Shown: positions 40,566 through 49,236 of the stretch, piece after piece | Numbering within the stretch: position 1 is the first letter of the stretch | How the letters are laid out: every line of letters begins with the position of its first letter | Assembly: GCA_016291905.1 (NCBI GenBank) | Contig: JAEEZS010000023.1 | Location: 1-64,000 of the forward strand | Direction: 5' to 3' | DNA: 64,000 nucleotides | Source: Bacteroidaceae bacterium | GTDB taxonomy: Bacteria; Bacteroidota; Bacteroidia; Bacteroidales; Bacteroidaceae | Translations under genes and position numbers: made by a program | Notes under the pieces: model-generated | The model's input: only the letters and a program-made list of their open reading frames with translations | The model's database searches: none | Told to the model about the DNA's origin: nothing

Positions 40566-43034
40566 TTAGTGTTGCCCGATGCGGACAACGGTGAAGGAGT
40601 AGGGAGGTAGGGCTATTTGTGCGTGCTCGTCGGATGTCACAACGCTAGTGGTGGTAGGCTCGGCTTTTGTGTCGGTAGGTGTGCCGCTGAGTGTGGTGAC
40701 AACGGCAGTGGAGTACGTCTGACCGAAAGGCGTAAGGTCTATGTCTGTGTCTACGGCCACAGGCAGCAGGCTGGCTATCTTGACGATGATGTCGCCCGAC
40801 TGATTGTCGGTGACACAGCTGTAGCTGATGCGTCGGCGGACAGCCTCGGATTTCCAATTCCCTTTCAGCGTACCGCTGACGTAGTGGTCCCCGCTGTGTT
40901 GCCCAAAGAGCTGCTGCACGTAGTAGCCTGGGGTGAGGCGGACGCTCGTGCCGTTGAAGTATATCATGTCGGGGTCCCAGTTGGAGTGCCCCTCGCGACT
41001 GAGTAGGGGGGCGTAGCTAGTCATACGAACGACATCGGCGTTGCGCTCGACGTTCGTCAGATAGAGGGCTTCGCAGAGGGCGCTCTCAATGCAGTTCCTC
41101 CGTCCGCGGGCATGGGCGGCGTATTCACCTAGATAGACGTGCGGACGGCTGCGGTCGTAATGGTCGTAGAAGTCCTGATTATGAATCATCCAGCCTGGGC
41201 TGACGTAATAGTGCTCATCGACCATGGGGAGGCCCAACTCGGTAGCCAGACGCCAGCCCCAGTCGTAGTCGCTGCCTTCGTAGAAGGGACCGACGGTGCC
41301 ACAGACTTCGATGTCGGGGTAGCGCGCGTGTACCTTATTATATATGTAGGTGAAGCGCTCGGTGAAGACGTTGGAGATGAGGTCTTCGTTGCCGATGCCG
41401 ATGTGCTTCAGGTTGAAGGGACGGGGATGGCCGCTCTGAGCGCGGATGCGTCCCCAATAGGTGGTGCGGGCATCGCCGTTGGCCCACTCGATGAGGTCGA
41501 GGATGTCTTGCGTGAAGGCTTCCATCTCGTCCATAGGTACGCCTCCCTGCTGCCCTGGACCGCCGTCGCTGCTGTTTTGGCAGGGTACGCCGGCAGGGAT
41601 AACGGGGAGCGGCTCGGCGCCGATATCCTCGCAGAACTGGAAGTACTCGTAGTAGCCGAGGCCGAGCGTCTGGTGATAGTTCCAGATGTTGCGCATGGGC
41701 TTGCGCTCCTCGAGGGCGCCGATGGAGTTCTTCCAAAGATACATGTTGCCGAGGCCGTCGCCGTGTGCCACGCAGCCGCCCGGGAAACGGACGAACTTGG
41801 GATGGATGTCGGCAATGGCTTGGGCAAGGTCGGCGCGGAGACCGTTCTGGCGGTTCTTGAAGGTGTGACGGGGAAAGAGCGACACCATGTCGAGGTGAAG
41901 GGCTCCTTCGTCAAGCGGCTCGATGACGAGGATGGCGGCCTCGTCGGAACGGCTGCAGCGGAGGGTTGTCATCTGCTTTTTCCATGTTGTTTGTCCTACC
42001 TTGACAATCGTTTCGCCCAAGGTTTGGCCTTCGCCCCCTTGCAGCTGGATGCGCAGCCGGATGGAGCCTTTCTGCGTAGGTGCTTTACGGGTGAAAAGGG
42101 AGAGGTCGTATGTCTCGCCCGCCTTGACACTAATGCCGTCGTAGCCGCAGTTGACAAACTGGGCCGAGGGGCCTGCCACCTTTGTCAGGATGGCGTAGTG
42201 CGGATTGTTTGGATGGATAGGGTCGTCGGTGCCGATGCTGACGGAGAGTGTTGCACGGTCGCCTCGTGTCTCCCAAGCCGTGAGAGGCCCCCAGTTGTGA
42301 TCGTGGCGATTCTCGCCAGGGGTGTATTCGAAATCGCGATTCTGGACAAGCTCGGCATAGAGTCCTCCGTCGGCTCCGTAGCTGATGTCCTCGAAGAAGA
42401 CGCCGATGAGCTCATTGGAGATAGCCTTCGTGTCGTTGGCATCAAAGGTTAGCTGGATGTTGAAAGGCTGCAGCCCGGCAAACCGCTCGTCGTCTTGCAG
42501 GAGGCTTTCGGAGAAACGGCTGTCGCGGGCATCGAGGTAGTCGCAACGCTGGCGGAGCTGTTCGATAAGGTTCCACGGCACGCGAATGGCTGGGCGTCGA
42601 CGTACCTTCATCGTTTGCTCAATGTCGGATGTCAGGGTGGGGTAGTCCTGCGGCTTCCAATGGATAAGGTCAGGGCTAGTGCAGATGGCGTATTGGTTGT
42701 AGCGTTTGTTGGGTATCCACATCAGCGTCCAAAGTCCGTCGTCGTCTTTGTAGAGGCAAGGGTCAGCCATCTTCTTCTCGGCGCCCCATGTGCCGAAGTC
42801 GCTATCAACAAAGGTGCGCCCGTGCCCCAGCGTCTGCCAATGAAGGCTGTCGCTGCTGTATTCAAAGGCTAATCCGCGACCATTGACATAGGGCTTGAGC
42901 CAACCCTCGGCAACGTTGTCGGCCAAGCAGAGCGAAGGGAAGAGGAATAGGAAGAATGAAAAATGTAAAATGAAGAATGAAGAATGAACTGCCCTCCCAT
43001 CGGGACATTGCTTTCGGGACTCTTTATTTTTCAT
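40566..43034 (-). CDS. GH51 alpha-L-arabinofuranosidase (second), with GH43-like N-terminal fragment
   Basis: In this 822-residue protein residues 40-150 resemble the start of a GH43-type five-blade propeller (MADPCLYKDDDGLWTLMW), cut short. The rest is a GH51 enzyme starting ELIGVFFEDISYGADGGLYAE, with acid/base in HIGIGNEDL (near 540) and nucleophile in YLGEYAAHA (near 646). The signal peptide core SSFFILHFSFFLFLF is encoded by an AT-rich dispersed repeat. The gene begins 9 bp after the DUF4270 stop. It probably removes arabinofuranosyl groups outside the cytoplasm. Confidence 0.88.
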   Translation of the reverse strand: MKNKESRKQCPDGRAVHSSFFILHFSFFLFLFPSLCLADNVAEGWLKPYVNGRGLAFEYSSDSLHWQTLGHGRTFVDSDFGTWGAEKKMADPCLYKDDDGLWTLMWIPNKRYNQYAICTSPDLIHWKPQDYPTLTSDIEQTMKVRRRPAIRVPWNLIEQLRQRCDYLDARDSRFSESLLQDDERFAGLQPFNIQLTFDANDTKAISNELIGVFFEDISYGADGGLYAELVQNRDFEYTPGENRHDHNWGPLTAWETRGDRATLSVSIGTDDPIHPNNPHYAILTKVAGPSAQFVNCGYDGISVKAGETYDLSLFTRKAPTQKGSIRLRIQLQGGEGQTLGETIVKVGQTTWKKQMTTLRCSRSDEAAILVIEPLDEGALHLDMVSLFPRHTFKNRQNGLRADLAQAIADIHPKFVRFPGGCVAHGDGLGNMYLWKNSIGALEERKPMRNIWNYHQTLGLGYYEYFQFCEDIGAEPLPVIPAGVPCQNSSDGGPGQQGGVPMDEMEAFTQDILDLIEWANGDARTTYWGRIRAQSGHPRPFNLKHIGIGNEDLISNVFTERFTYIYNKVHARYPDIEVCGTVGPFYEGSDYDWGWRLATELGLPMVDEHYYVSPGWMIHNQDFYDHYDRSRPHVYLGEYAAHARGRRNCIESALCEALYLTNVERNADVVRMTSYAPLLSREGHSNWDPDMIYFNGTSVRLTPGYYVQQLFGQHSGDHYVSGTLKGNWKSEAVRRRISYSCVTDNQSGDIIVKIASLLPVAVDTDIDLTPFGQTYSTAVVTTLSGTPTDTKAEPTTTSVVTSDEHAQIALPPYSFTVVRIGQH
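42951..42989. repeat. AT-rich repeat encoding the signal peptide of the second GH51
   Basis: GAAGAATGAAAAATGTAAAATG-type units (given as GAAGAATGAAAAATG) read on the minus strand as Phe/Leu/Ile-rich codons. The same word style follows the start codon at 43020-43041. Confidence 0.75.
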
Positions 43035-43043
43035 TTTTCATCG

Positions 43044-44438
43044 TTATTTGAATGCGCTAGTGATGATACGTATTTCGATGGGATCGATGCCTCCTTTCAG
43101 GCGTGCGCTGCTGAGGCTGAAGTCGTGACGTAGGGTGACGATGCTGCCGCTGTTGTCGGTAGTGACGGTAACGGGGATGAGCAATACCTTGTTCCAATCG
43201 GGGTTAGCTTCCTCGAAAGAGCCTTCACCCTTCCAATGGTTGCGTTCCGAAGCGCAGGTGACGATAAGGCGGGCTATGTTGTCGAATACATACTGGTTGA
43301 ATTTCGACAAGTTGATATCCGAGGAGGAGCTATCTTTCTTCTGCGAGTTGAGGAAGGCGGTGTAGCCGTCAGGGGTTTGGTTGGTCTCGAAGAATTCGTG
43401 TGCTTTGCTTTTTCGGATAAGCAGCAGACGAGTGGGGGCACTAAAGGGGTCGCCATCGGGGCTGACGTTGTTGTAGCGGTTGAAGATTATCTTAGCAGAG
43501 TTGATGGTGTCCTTCTCGTTTTGTGTGATTTCGTCGATGGGCAGGGTAACCTCAGTGAAGATGCCTGCAGGAGTTTTAAGCCAGGTGCAGGTGTTGTCGG
43601 CTACCAGTGGTTCGAGCCCCTGGTTTTCGAAGCTATTTACCTGAAGCACCTCTTGAGAACCCATGAATTGGGTGGTAAAAGTGCTGTCGGTGCGAGCCAT
43701 GTTGAAGCAAACGTGAAGGCTCACGTGGTCGATGCAAAGAACTGTGCCGTCACCTGAGGTACATTTGATGTAGAAGCCTTTGCAGACATTCTCGATGAAA
43801 CTGGTGGCGCCGGAGAAGTGCTCGGGGTGCTGACGGTAGTGGCGGATGATGTCCGTGCCCATTTGGGTGGGGAGGGGGATGCAGACGTTGTGGTAATGGT
43901 CTTCGTCGGAAAGGACATCATCTGCGAGGGTATAGTCAAGGGCCGTGTAGGTCTTTCGGGCGATGGGCTGGGCATCGTCGGCTAAGTAATCCGCAGGATT
44001 GAGGTTGGTGTAGTAGGACGTTCCCTCGGTGAGCGTGCGCTCCAACGGCCAGACTTCCAACTGCATGGTGTTGTCGCCTGCTCCGTAATAGGAAGTGAAG
44101 AAAAGGCGCAGCTCAAGCCGTTGTGCCGAGTCGCCTTTAATGCTGTCTGCAGGAGGAAAGGCATCGCCCCCTTCGACGCAGTTGAACTGGGTGATGAAGT
44201 CGGAGGTGAAAAGGCTCTTGGTCTCGGGGTCGGTGTAGCGGCCGAAATAGACGGTACTTGTTTTTCCCAACACAGAGTCAACGAGCACGGAACGCGACGT
44301 GGCTTCGTAGATGGCTGTGCGGATAGTCAGTGAGTCGCCCGTAGGGGTTGTGCTGATGCCAAGCGTGCCAGTATCGCTGTCGCACGAGGCAATCAGAACC
44401 ATTAGCAGCACAAGGCTGCAGAGCAAAGATTTTTTCAT
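43044..44438 (-). CDS. DUF4270 lipoprotein
   Basis: A 464-residue outer-membrane-type lipoprotein (lipobox LIASC at residues 15-19) of the DUF4270 family, common in Bacteroidetes and of unknown function. The body is beta-rich with a jelly-roll pattern (RLELRLFFTSYYGAGDNTMQLEVWPL) and no recognisable active site. Its start overlaps the upstream GT5-like gene by 4 bp, an arrangement usual in Bacteroidales, which hints at a role in surface polysaccharide or capsule-like material. Confidence 0.9.
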   Translation of the reverse strand: MKKSLLCSLVLLMVLIASCDSDTGTLGISTTPTGDSLTIRTAIYEATSRSVLVDSVLGKTSTVYFGRYTDPETKSLFTSDFITQFNCVEGGDAFPPADSIKGDSAQRLELRLFFTSYYGAGDNTMQLEVWPLERTLTEGTSYYTNLNPADYLADDAQPIARKTYTALDYTLADDVLSDEDHYHNVCIPLPTQMGTDIIRHYRQHPEHFSGATSFIENVCKGFYIKCTSGDGTVLCIDHVSLHVCFNMARTDSTFTTQFMGSQEVLQVNSFENQGLEPLVADNTCTWLKTPAGIFTEVTLPIDEITQNEKDTINSAKIIFNRYNNVSPDGDPFSAPTRLLLIRKSKAHEFFETNQTPDGYTAFLNSQKKDSSSSDINLSKFNQYVFDNIARLIVTCASERNHWKGEGSFEEANPDWNKVLLIPVTVTTDNSGSIVTLRHDFSLSSARLKGGIDPIEIRIITSAFK

Positions 44439-45304
44439 TTGTTTTTCGGAATGATGAAACTTTCTTCTTCCTCTTCCTCTTCATCCCCGCCGCAGATATG
44501 CTCATAGAATTCGTGGCAAGCGTTGTAGTAATTCTCCTCACCGGGGTAGTCGAGGACGGGCTTCCCGATTTCGTGGGCATAGGCAACCACTTTTTCGTCG
44601 ATGCCTGAGGGAGCATTGACGATGACACCGTCGGAATACTTGACGGCGAGTTTGAACAGCTCGGTACTGTTGACAGGGGTGCTGATGCCTTCGGTGTCGA
44701 ACTCAGGCATTGCCTTGGTGCGCAGCCGTTCGAAGAAATCGTCACAGAAGAGAGCGTCGAAGTCGTCGTTGTCGTAGAGCGACACCACAATGCGTGAGTT
44801 ACGGTAAGCGGGCTCGTCCTTGTACAACACTTTGACGTAGAGTCCGACAAGCATACCCACCCATCCGTGCAGGTGGATGACGTCAGGATACCAGCGGAGT
44901 TTTTTCACCGTCTCCAGTACACCACGAGCAAAGAAGATGGTACGCTCGTCGTTATCCTTGAAGGAAGCGCTGCGGAGGTCAGGGTCGTCAAGCCTGGTGC
45001 GGCTGAAGTAATCGTCGTTATCAATGAAATAGACCTGCATTCGGGCCATTTGCAACGACGCCACCTTGATGATAAGGGGGTGGTCGGTGTCATCGATAAT
45101 CAGGTTCATGCCCGATAGTCGGATGACTTCGTGCAGTTGGTTGCGCCGTTCGTTAATACTTCCCCATTTGGGCATGAATGTGCGGATTTCATGGCCCATT
45201 TCTTGGATGGCCTGAGGCAAGTGACGACATATCTCACTCATCTCGGTGCTGGAGGTAAAGGGTACGACTTCCTTTGCAACGTACAGAATTCTGTTTGCCT
45301 TCAT
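44435..45304 (-). CDS. Starch/glycogen synthase N-terminal domain protein (GT5-like)
   Basis: The 289-residue protein matches only the N-terminal Rossmann domain of GT5 starch synthases: RILYVAKEVVPFTSS at the start and the sugar-binding region PDVIHLHGWVGML near 150. The C-terminal GT-B domain with the nucleotide-sugar site is absent, and the frame ends naturally after an acidic run (DEEEEEEES), so it is not a broken gene. Stand-alone versions beside DUF4270 are found across Bacteroidales. It may be a regulatory or partner protein rather than a full enzyme. Confidence 0.85.
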   Translation of the reverse strand: MKANRILYVAKEVVPFTSSTEMSEICRHLPQAIQEMGHEIRTFMPKWGSINERRNQLHEVIRLSGMNLIIDDTDHPLIIKVASLQMARMQVYFIDNDDYFSRTRLDDPDLRSASFKDNDERTIFFARGVLETVKKLRWYPDVIHLHGWVGMLVGLYVKVLYKDEPAYRNSRIVVSLYDNDDFDALFCDDFFERLRTKAMPEFDTEGISTPVNSTELFKLAVKYSDGVIVNAPSGIDEKVVAYAHEIGKPVLDYPGEENYYNACHEFYEHICGGDEEEEEEESFIIPKNK

Positions 45305-45364
45305 TGCGTTCTATTTTAGGTTAGCGAAGGAGGGGGATAAACACCCATCTTCGCAAATTTGATG

Positions 45365-45398
45365 CAAAGATATAAAAAAATCACGTCAAAAAAGCAAA
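45365..45398 (-). promoter_or_regulatory. Probable promoter of the GT5-DUF4270-GH51 operon
   Basis: TATCTTTG (45372-45365) with TTTG at 45398-45395, 22 bp apart, on the minus strand; start codon 60 bp downstream. Confidence 0.65.
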
Positions 45399-45479
45399 CT
45401 TCCCGACGTTTTTTTCTCACAAAAAAACTTAAAACGCTGTTATATAGTAAAATAAAATTTCACCTTTTTTGCTGATTAC

Positions 45480-46424
45480 TTACAAAGAGACGTCTTTTAG
45501 CTCCACAAGGCCGTTAATGATGGCGTAGATGGTAAGGCCGGCAGGAGAGTGAATCTCGAGCTTTCGGGCGATGTTCCGCCGGTGGGTGAGCACCGTGTTT
45601 AGGCTAATGCAGAGCTTGTCGGCAATCTCCTTGTTGGTGAGCCCTTTGACGACACCGATGATGACGTCTTTTTCGCGTGGGCTAAGGGTGGATGACTGCT
45701 CATCGTCGTCTCCTTCCTTTTCTGTTTTTTCCTTATGGACAGCGGATTCTCTTTCCAGCAATTTGACGGCAGGCACAAGTAGGTGTTCCTCAACAAGCCC
45801 GTGAGCCTTCAGTTCCTCTTCGCAGCCGAAGATGTCGAATAGTACGTCGTGCAAAGCATAGCTGCCAGCCGGTGCTTCGTAGTAGCGGATGATGATGTTC
45901 TTCAGCTCGGTGAGTTTCTTGGCTGCAGGGTCGTGCTGGGCGGAGAAAGTATCGATGTTGAAGGATGTGTGGCTTTGGTTGATGAGGGAGTCGATGTAGG
46001 GAAAGACGATGGCGTTCTCGTATTCGAAATGTTCGCGCACCTCGCTGACATACGTGTCGTAGTACTGCAATATGAGCAGGGCGCTCTCGTTGTCACTTCC
46101 GTTTCCGACGGCATTGATGAGTTTACGGCGTATGGCGGGGAAGCTGAAGTCGAGGAAATAGCTGTGTGCTTGGCGCAGATAGTTCATCAGGGAGGGGAGC
46201 GAAAGAGTTTCGGGCTCAGCAATATACTTGTGGTTGCAGCCGTTGCCTATGAAGTTGAGCACGGCAAGGAAGGTTTCCGTATCGACGTTGTTTGCTCGGC
46301 AAACTTCATCGATACTCTTTTCCTTTACGCCAAGGGGAATATTGAAACGGCTCATCACCTGCAGGAGGCTGTAGTCTTGGCTGATGAGCTCTGCCACTTT
46401 GTCGGTTGAAAGGTAGTTATGCAT
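45480..46424 (-). CDS. Hemerythrin-domain transcriptional regulator with LuxR-type HTH
   Basis: A 314-residue fusion: an N-terminal region like the ScdA/RIC DUF542 domain (1-65) without its usual CysCys pair, a hemerythrin HHE domain (about 75-220) with candidate iron ligands in HSYFLDF, EHFEYEN, SAQHDP and EEHLLVP, an acidic linker, and a LuxR HTH (about 250-308, LSPREKDVIIGVVKGLTNKEIADKL). Oxygen, nitric oxide or oxidative damage sensed at a di-iron site could control DNA binding. Target genes are not evident; it is 9 bp after a HAD phosphatase gene. Confidence 0.9.
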   Translation of the reverse strand: MHNYLSTDKVAELISQDYSLLQVMSRFNIPLGVKEKSIDEVCRANNVDTETFLAVLNFIGNGCNHKYIAEPETLSLPSLMNYLRQAHSYFLDFSFPAIRRKLINAVGNGSDNESALLILQYYDTYVSEVREHFEYENAIVFPYIDSLINQSHTSFNIDTFSAQHDPAAKKLTELKNIIIRYYEAPAGSYALHDVLFDIFGCEEELKAHGLVEEHLLVPAVKLLERESAVHKEKTEKEGDDDEQSSTLSPREKDVIIGVVKGLTNKEIADKLCISLNTVLTHRRNIARKLEIHSPAGLTIYAIINGLVELKDVSL

Positions 46425-46433
46425 GGGTGGTTA

Positions 46434-47087
46434 TTAAAGAAAGGAGAGGATGTCAGCGGGAATGTCGGCAAGATGGTTGGCGCCGTTCTCAGTCAGTTCA
46501 TTGACAGGGCGGAAACCCCACGTTACGCCTACGGATTCTACACTTGCGTTGGTTGCCGTTTGCATGTCGATGCCCGAGTCGCCCACATAGAGCACATCGT
46601 CAGGCTGTGTGCTTGTTCGCTCTCGGATGAGGTTCACGATTGCAGGGTCGGGCTTCATGGGGAATCCTTCTCGCTGTCCAAGGATAACGGCAAAGGGTAC
46701 ATCGGGGAAGAAATGACGGATGAGCTTCTCCGTGGCTTGCTGGTATTTGTTGGAGGCAACGGCAATGGCAATGCCTCTCTCCGTCAGCGTATTCAGCAGT
46801 TTGGGGATGCCTGTGTAAGGGTGGCTTCTGTCGGTGTTATGAACATTATAATAAGGAATAAAGAACGAGCGCATCTTTCCGATGTTTTCCTCCGTGCGTT
46901 CCTGCTCGGGCAGCGCGGCTCTAAACAGGTTATTGATACCTCGCCCGACGAAGTTGTAGTAGGCCTCAGAGGGATGCGTCGGCCATCCGCAGCTTTCCAG
47001 CGCATGGTTGGTGGCATCGGCGAGATCCAGCACGGTGTCCAGCAGCGTGCCGTCGAGGTCGAAGATAACGAGTCTTTTTGTAGGCAT
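46434..47087 (-). CDS. HAD-family hydrolase, phosphoglycolate phosphatase-like
   Basis: Start set at MPTKRLVIFDLDGTLLDT, which overlaps the previous stop by one base (TGATG). The 217-residue protein shows HAD motif I DLDGTLLD (9-16), motif II (VASNKYQ, near 115), motif III lysine and motif IV GDSGIDMQTA (near 170). Related proteins dephosphorylate phosphoglycolate or other small phosphate esters in the cytoplasm. Confidence 0.9.
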   Translation of the reverse strand: MPTKRLVIFDLDGTLLDTVLDLADATNHALESCGWPTHPSEAYYNFVGRGINNLFRAALPEQERTEENIGKMRSFFIPYYNVHNTDRSHPYTGIPKLLNTLTERGIAIAVASNKYQQATEKLIRHFFPDVPFAVILGQREGFPMKPDPAIVNLIRERTSTQPDDVLYVGDSGIDMQTATNASVESVGVTWGFRPVNELTENGANHLADIPADILSFL

Positions 47088-48085
47088 CACGGCTTCATTA
47101 TTTCCCTTTTCCATTGCTTCACCCAGCGGAACCATTCATCGGCGCTGTGGAAGGAGCCTGCCCATTCCTCGGCAGCCGAGCAGAAAGCCAGATAGTAGGT
47201 AAGGCTGTAATTCTCCACGGAAGGCGCTACGGCATAGGCTTTCTTGGTTCTCGAATTCTTTTCTGAGACTTGGGGAGCGGGTGAGATAAGGTAGAGAAGA
47301 TTCTCTTCGTTGTATGGCTCGCTTACTACGTATTGAGGTGGTATGCAGACGGCTACGCCCACGGTGGCTTTCTTGTGGACATCAAGGGTGTCCTTCGGCC
47401 CGTAAGCCCAGTTTGTGCCCCACGTGGCGCAAAGGCCGCCATGGTCTGAGAATTCCATTCCGCCGGGGAATTTCAGCACACCTGTGCAAAACGGTGCAGG
47501 AACTTCGTTGATGCCGTCGAAGGTGACATCCACTCGCACGTCGCGATGCTCGGCATAGAGCGTGAATCGCTGTGTCATGTTGATGCGTTTTCCCTGATAT
47601 TGCCAGCCCTCCACTTTTACTTCGATGACGGCCTTGTCGGGGCCGTAATTGAGGATGCTTTCCGTGCGCCGTTCGACGGGTTCAATAAAGGTTGGCATTC
47701 CATCAATGAAACCGCGCAGCGAGCCGACAGAGACGGTCGTCCCTGCCCACAACACATCATCGCCATAGCCGCCGCGGATGTCGTCTGCTGTGGGGTAGAA
47801 TTGCGTATGAGCCAACTCCAATCCTTTATAGCGCTTGCCATAGATGTCTACTGTCTGCCGCTTGTCGAAATAGACGCGGTAGCCAACCAGTTCGCTTTCA
47901 AAAGCAGGGCCGTGATGGTGCAGCTGATTATAAACGTCTACATTTCCAGGCACGGTGAGCGACTGAATCTCCTTCCGCTCGTCTCTGTCTTTGCCTGCCA
48001 GCAGCATTTCGGCATACACCTGGGCATCGGCAGCAACAGCTGCACAGAGCGCCAAAGTCGTTACGATTATTCTGAAATTTCTCAT
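47087..48085 (-). CDS. DUF4861 family secreted protein
   Basis: The 332-residue protein has a signal peptide ending AAVAADA and matches the DUF4861 family, a beta-sandwich group found with polysaccharide-degradation genes in Bacteroidetes. Histidines in QLHHHGPAFESELVGYRVYFD (given as motif LHHHGPAFESEL) and the GYRVYF strand are characteristic. No catalytic role is established. It heads a three-gene leftward operon. Confidence 0.83.
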   Translation of the reverse strand: MRNFRIIVTTLALCAAVAADAQVYAEMLLAGKDRDERKEIQSLTVPGNVDVYNQLHHHGPAFESELVGYRVYFDKRQTVDIYGKRYKGLELAHTQFYPTADDIRGGYGDDVLWAGTTVSVGSLRGFIDGMPTFIEPVERRTESILNYGPDKAVIEVKVEGWQYQGKRINMTQRFTLYAEHRDVRVDVTFDGINEVPAPFCTGVLKFPGGMEFSDHGGLCATWGTNWAYGPKDTLDVHKKATVGVAVCIPPQYVVSEPYNEENLLYLISPAPQVSEKNSRTKKAYAVAPSVENYSLTYYLAFCSAAEEWAGSFHSADEWFRWVKQWKREIMKP

Positions 48086-48115
48086 TTTTCTTTACGAAGC
48101 TATCATTTCAACGTA

Positions 48116-48146
48116 CAAAAGTAGTAAAACTCTCTGGTTTCTCAAA
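48116..48146 (-). promoter_or_regulatory. Bacteroidetes promoter of the DUF4861 operon
   Basis: On the minus strand TTTG (48146-48143), 19 bp, TACTTTTG (48123-48116). Confidence 0.7.
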
Positions 48147-48155
48147 GAAAAATGC

Positions 48156-48163
48156 TACTTTTG
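48156..48163 (+). promoter_or_regulatory. -7 box of the RsmI-like gene
   Basis: TACTTTTG 48 bp before the start codon, back to back with the promoter of the divergent DUF4861 operon; no TTTG at -33. Confidence 0.5.
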
Positions 48164-48210
48164 CGCATTGATTCGCTAAAAAAACTAATCCCCAAGTTCT
48201 AATCATTAGC

Positions 48211-48918
48211 ATGTCCTCCCTCTATCTTATCCCTGTTCCGCTGGGCGACACCCCTGTTGAAAACGTTCTTCCGCCCTATAATCGCGAAGTTATTCTCACC
48301 CTGCGCCACTTCATTGTGGAGAATGTGCGCAGCGCCCGGCGTTTCCTGAAAAAGGTTGAGTCTTCGATTGACATTGACTCCCTCACCTTCTACGAGCTGA
48401 ATGAGCACACCCCCGTTGCTGCCGTCGAAGGGTTTCTGAAACCCTTGTCGCAGGGGGAGGATATGGGCGTTATCTCTGAGGCCGGCTGCCCCGCTGTGGC
48501 AGACCCTGGGGCCGATGTGGTTGCCTTGGCGCAGCGTCGAGGCATGAAGGTGGTGCCCCTCGTAGGCCCTTGCAGCATGGTGCTGGCTATCATGGCGAGC
48601 GGCTTTAACGGGCAGAGTTTTGCCTTTCACGGCTATCTGCCAACCGATGCTGCTGAGCGTCGCTCGCGACTAAAGGCGTTGGAGAGCAGGGCTTATGCCG
48701 AGAGCCAGACGCAGCTTTTTATCGAAACTCCCTACCGCAATCTCCGCATGTTTTCCGACATTCTTGCGACATGCCGCCCCTCCACGCGCCTTTGTGTGGC
48801 AGCCGGCTTAACTTGTTCCGACGAATATGCCGTCACCTGCAGCATAGCCGACTGGCGCCGAAAGACTCCCCCTCCCATCGACAAAATCCCCTGTATCTTC
48901 CTTCTCTATAAAGGATAG
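48211..48918 (+). CDS. RsmI-like SAM-dependent methyltransferase (tetrapyrrole methylase fold)
   Basis: The 235-residue protein has the tetrapyrrole methylase fold of RsmI, which 2'-O-methylates C1402 of 16S rRNA. The core motif GVISEAGCPAVADPGADVV (about 88-106) and PLVGPCSMVLAIMASGF are present, but the N-terminal segment YLIPVPLGDTPVENVLPPY differs from classical RsmI. Bacteroidetes often carry this second, diverged paralogue, so the substrate may not be rRNA. Confidence 0.85.
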   Translation: MSSLYLIPVPLGDTPVENVLPPYNREVILTLRHFIVENVRSARRFLKKVESSIDIDSLTFYELNEHTPVAAVEGFLKPLSQGEDMGVISEAGCPAVADPGADVVALAQRRGMKVVPLVGPCSMVLAIMASGFNGQSFAFHGYLPTDAAERRSRLKALESRAYAESQTQLFIETPYRNLRMFSDILATCRPSTRLCVAAGLTCSDEYAVTCSIADWRRKTPPPIDKIPCIFLLYKG

Positions 48919-48945
48919 AGATTGTTTCTTGCCTCAATTATTCCC

Positions 48946-49016
48946 TTGGGCTGCATTTTTTTCCCTTGGGCTGTGAATTTATTCCAAGGGGCTACGGATT
49001 TATTCCCTTGGGCTGT
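48946..49016. repeat. Phased word array, TTCCCTTGGGCTG, 20-21 bp period
   Basis: TTGGGCTG starts at 48946, 48966 and 49008, with a variant (AGGGGCTA) at 48987: steps of 20, 21 and 21 bp. The word is the one used in the 15019 array, although the spacers differ. Confidence 0.88.
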
Positions 49017-49236
49017 AGGTTTAGTTGCCTGCGTTTTTTGAGGCTTTTTTGCGGAAAAACTTAAAAATATCAGAAAAAAACTGATTTTTATTTAAACCTT
49101 TATTTTTACCCATAGTCACATTATCGACTAAAATATTTTTTTAGTTGACAGGTTAAAAAGGTTAGTTAATTTTTAAGACGCGGTGCGATGTGAATCGTGC
49201 CGCGTTTGCTTATTGCCCTCTGCGGGGCTGTGTGCC
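49017..49236. other. AT-rich non-coding stretch
   Basis: No gene is seen. It holds an imperfect palindrome at 49124-49148 (GACTAAAA / TTTTAGTT) and a diverged hairpin near 49180-49205 downstream of the FucI-like gene without a good T-run. Confidence 0.5.

Noticed and set aside
44435-45304. Frameshifted or truncated glycogen synthase
   Set aside because: The frame ends normally after an acidic tail and overlaps the next gene by 4 bp; no C-terminal GT domain remains in other frames downstream. Stand-alone N-domain proteins of this type are usual in Bacteroidales.
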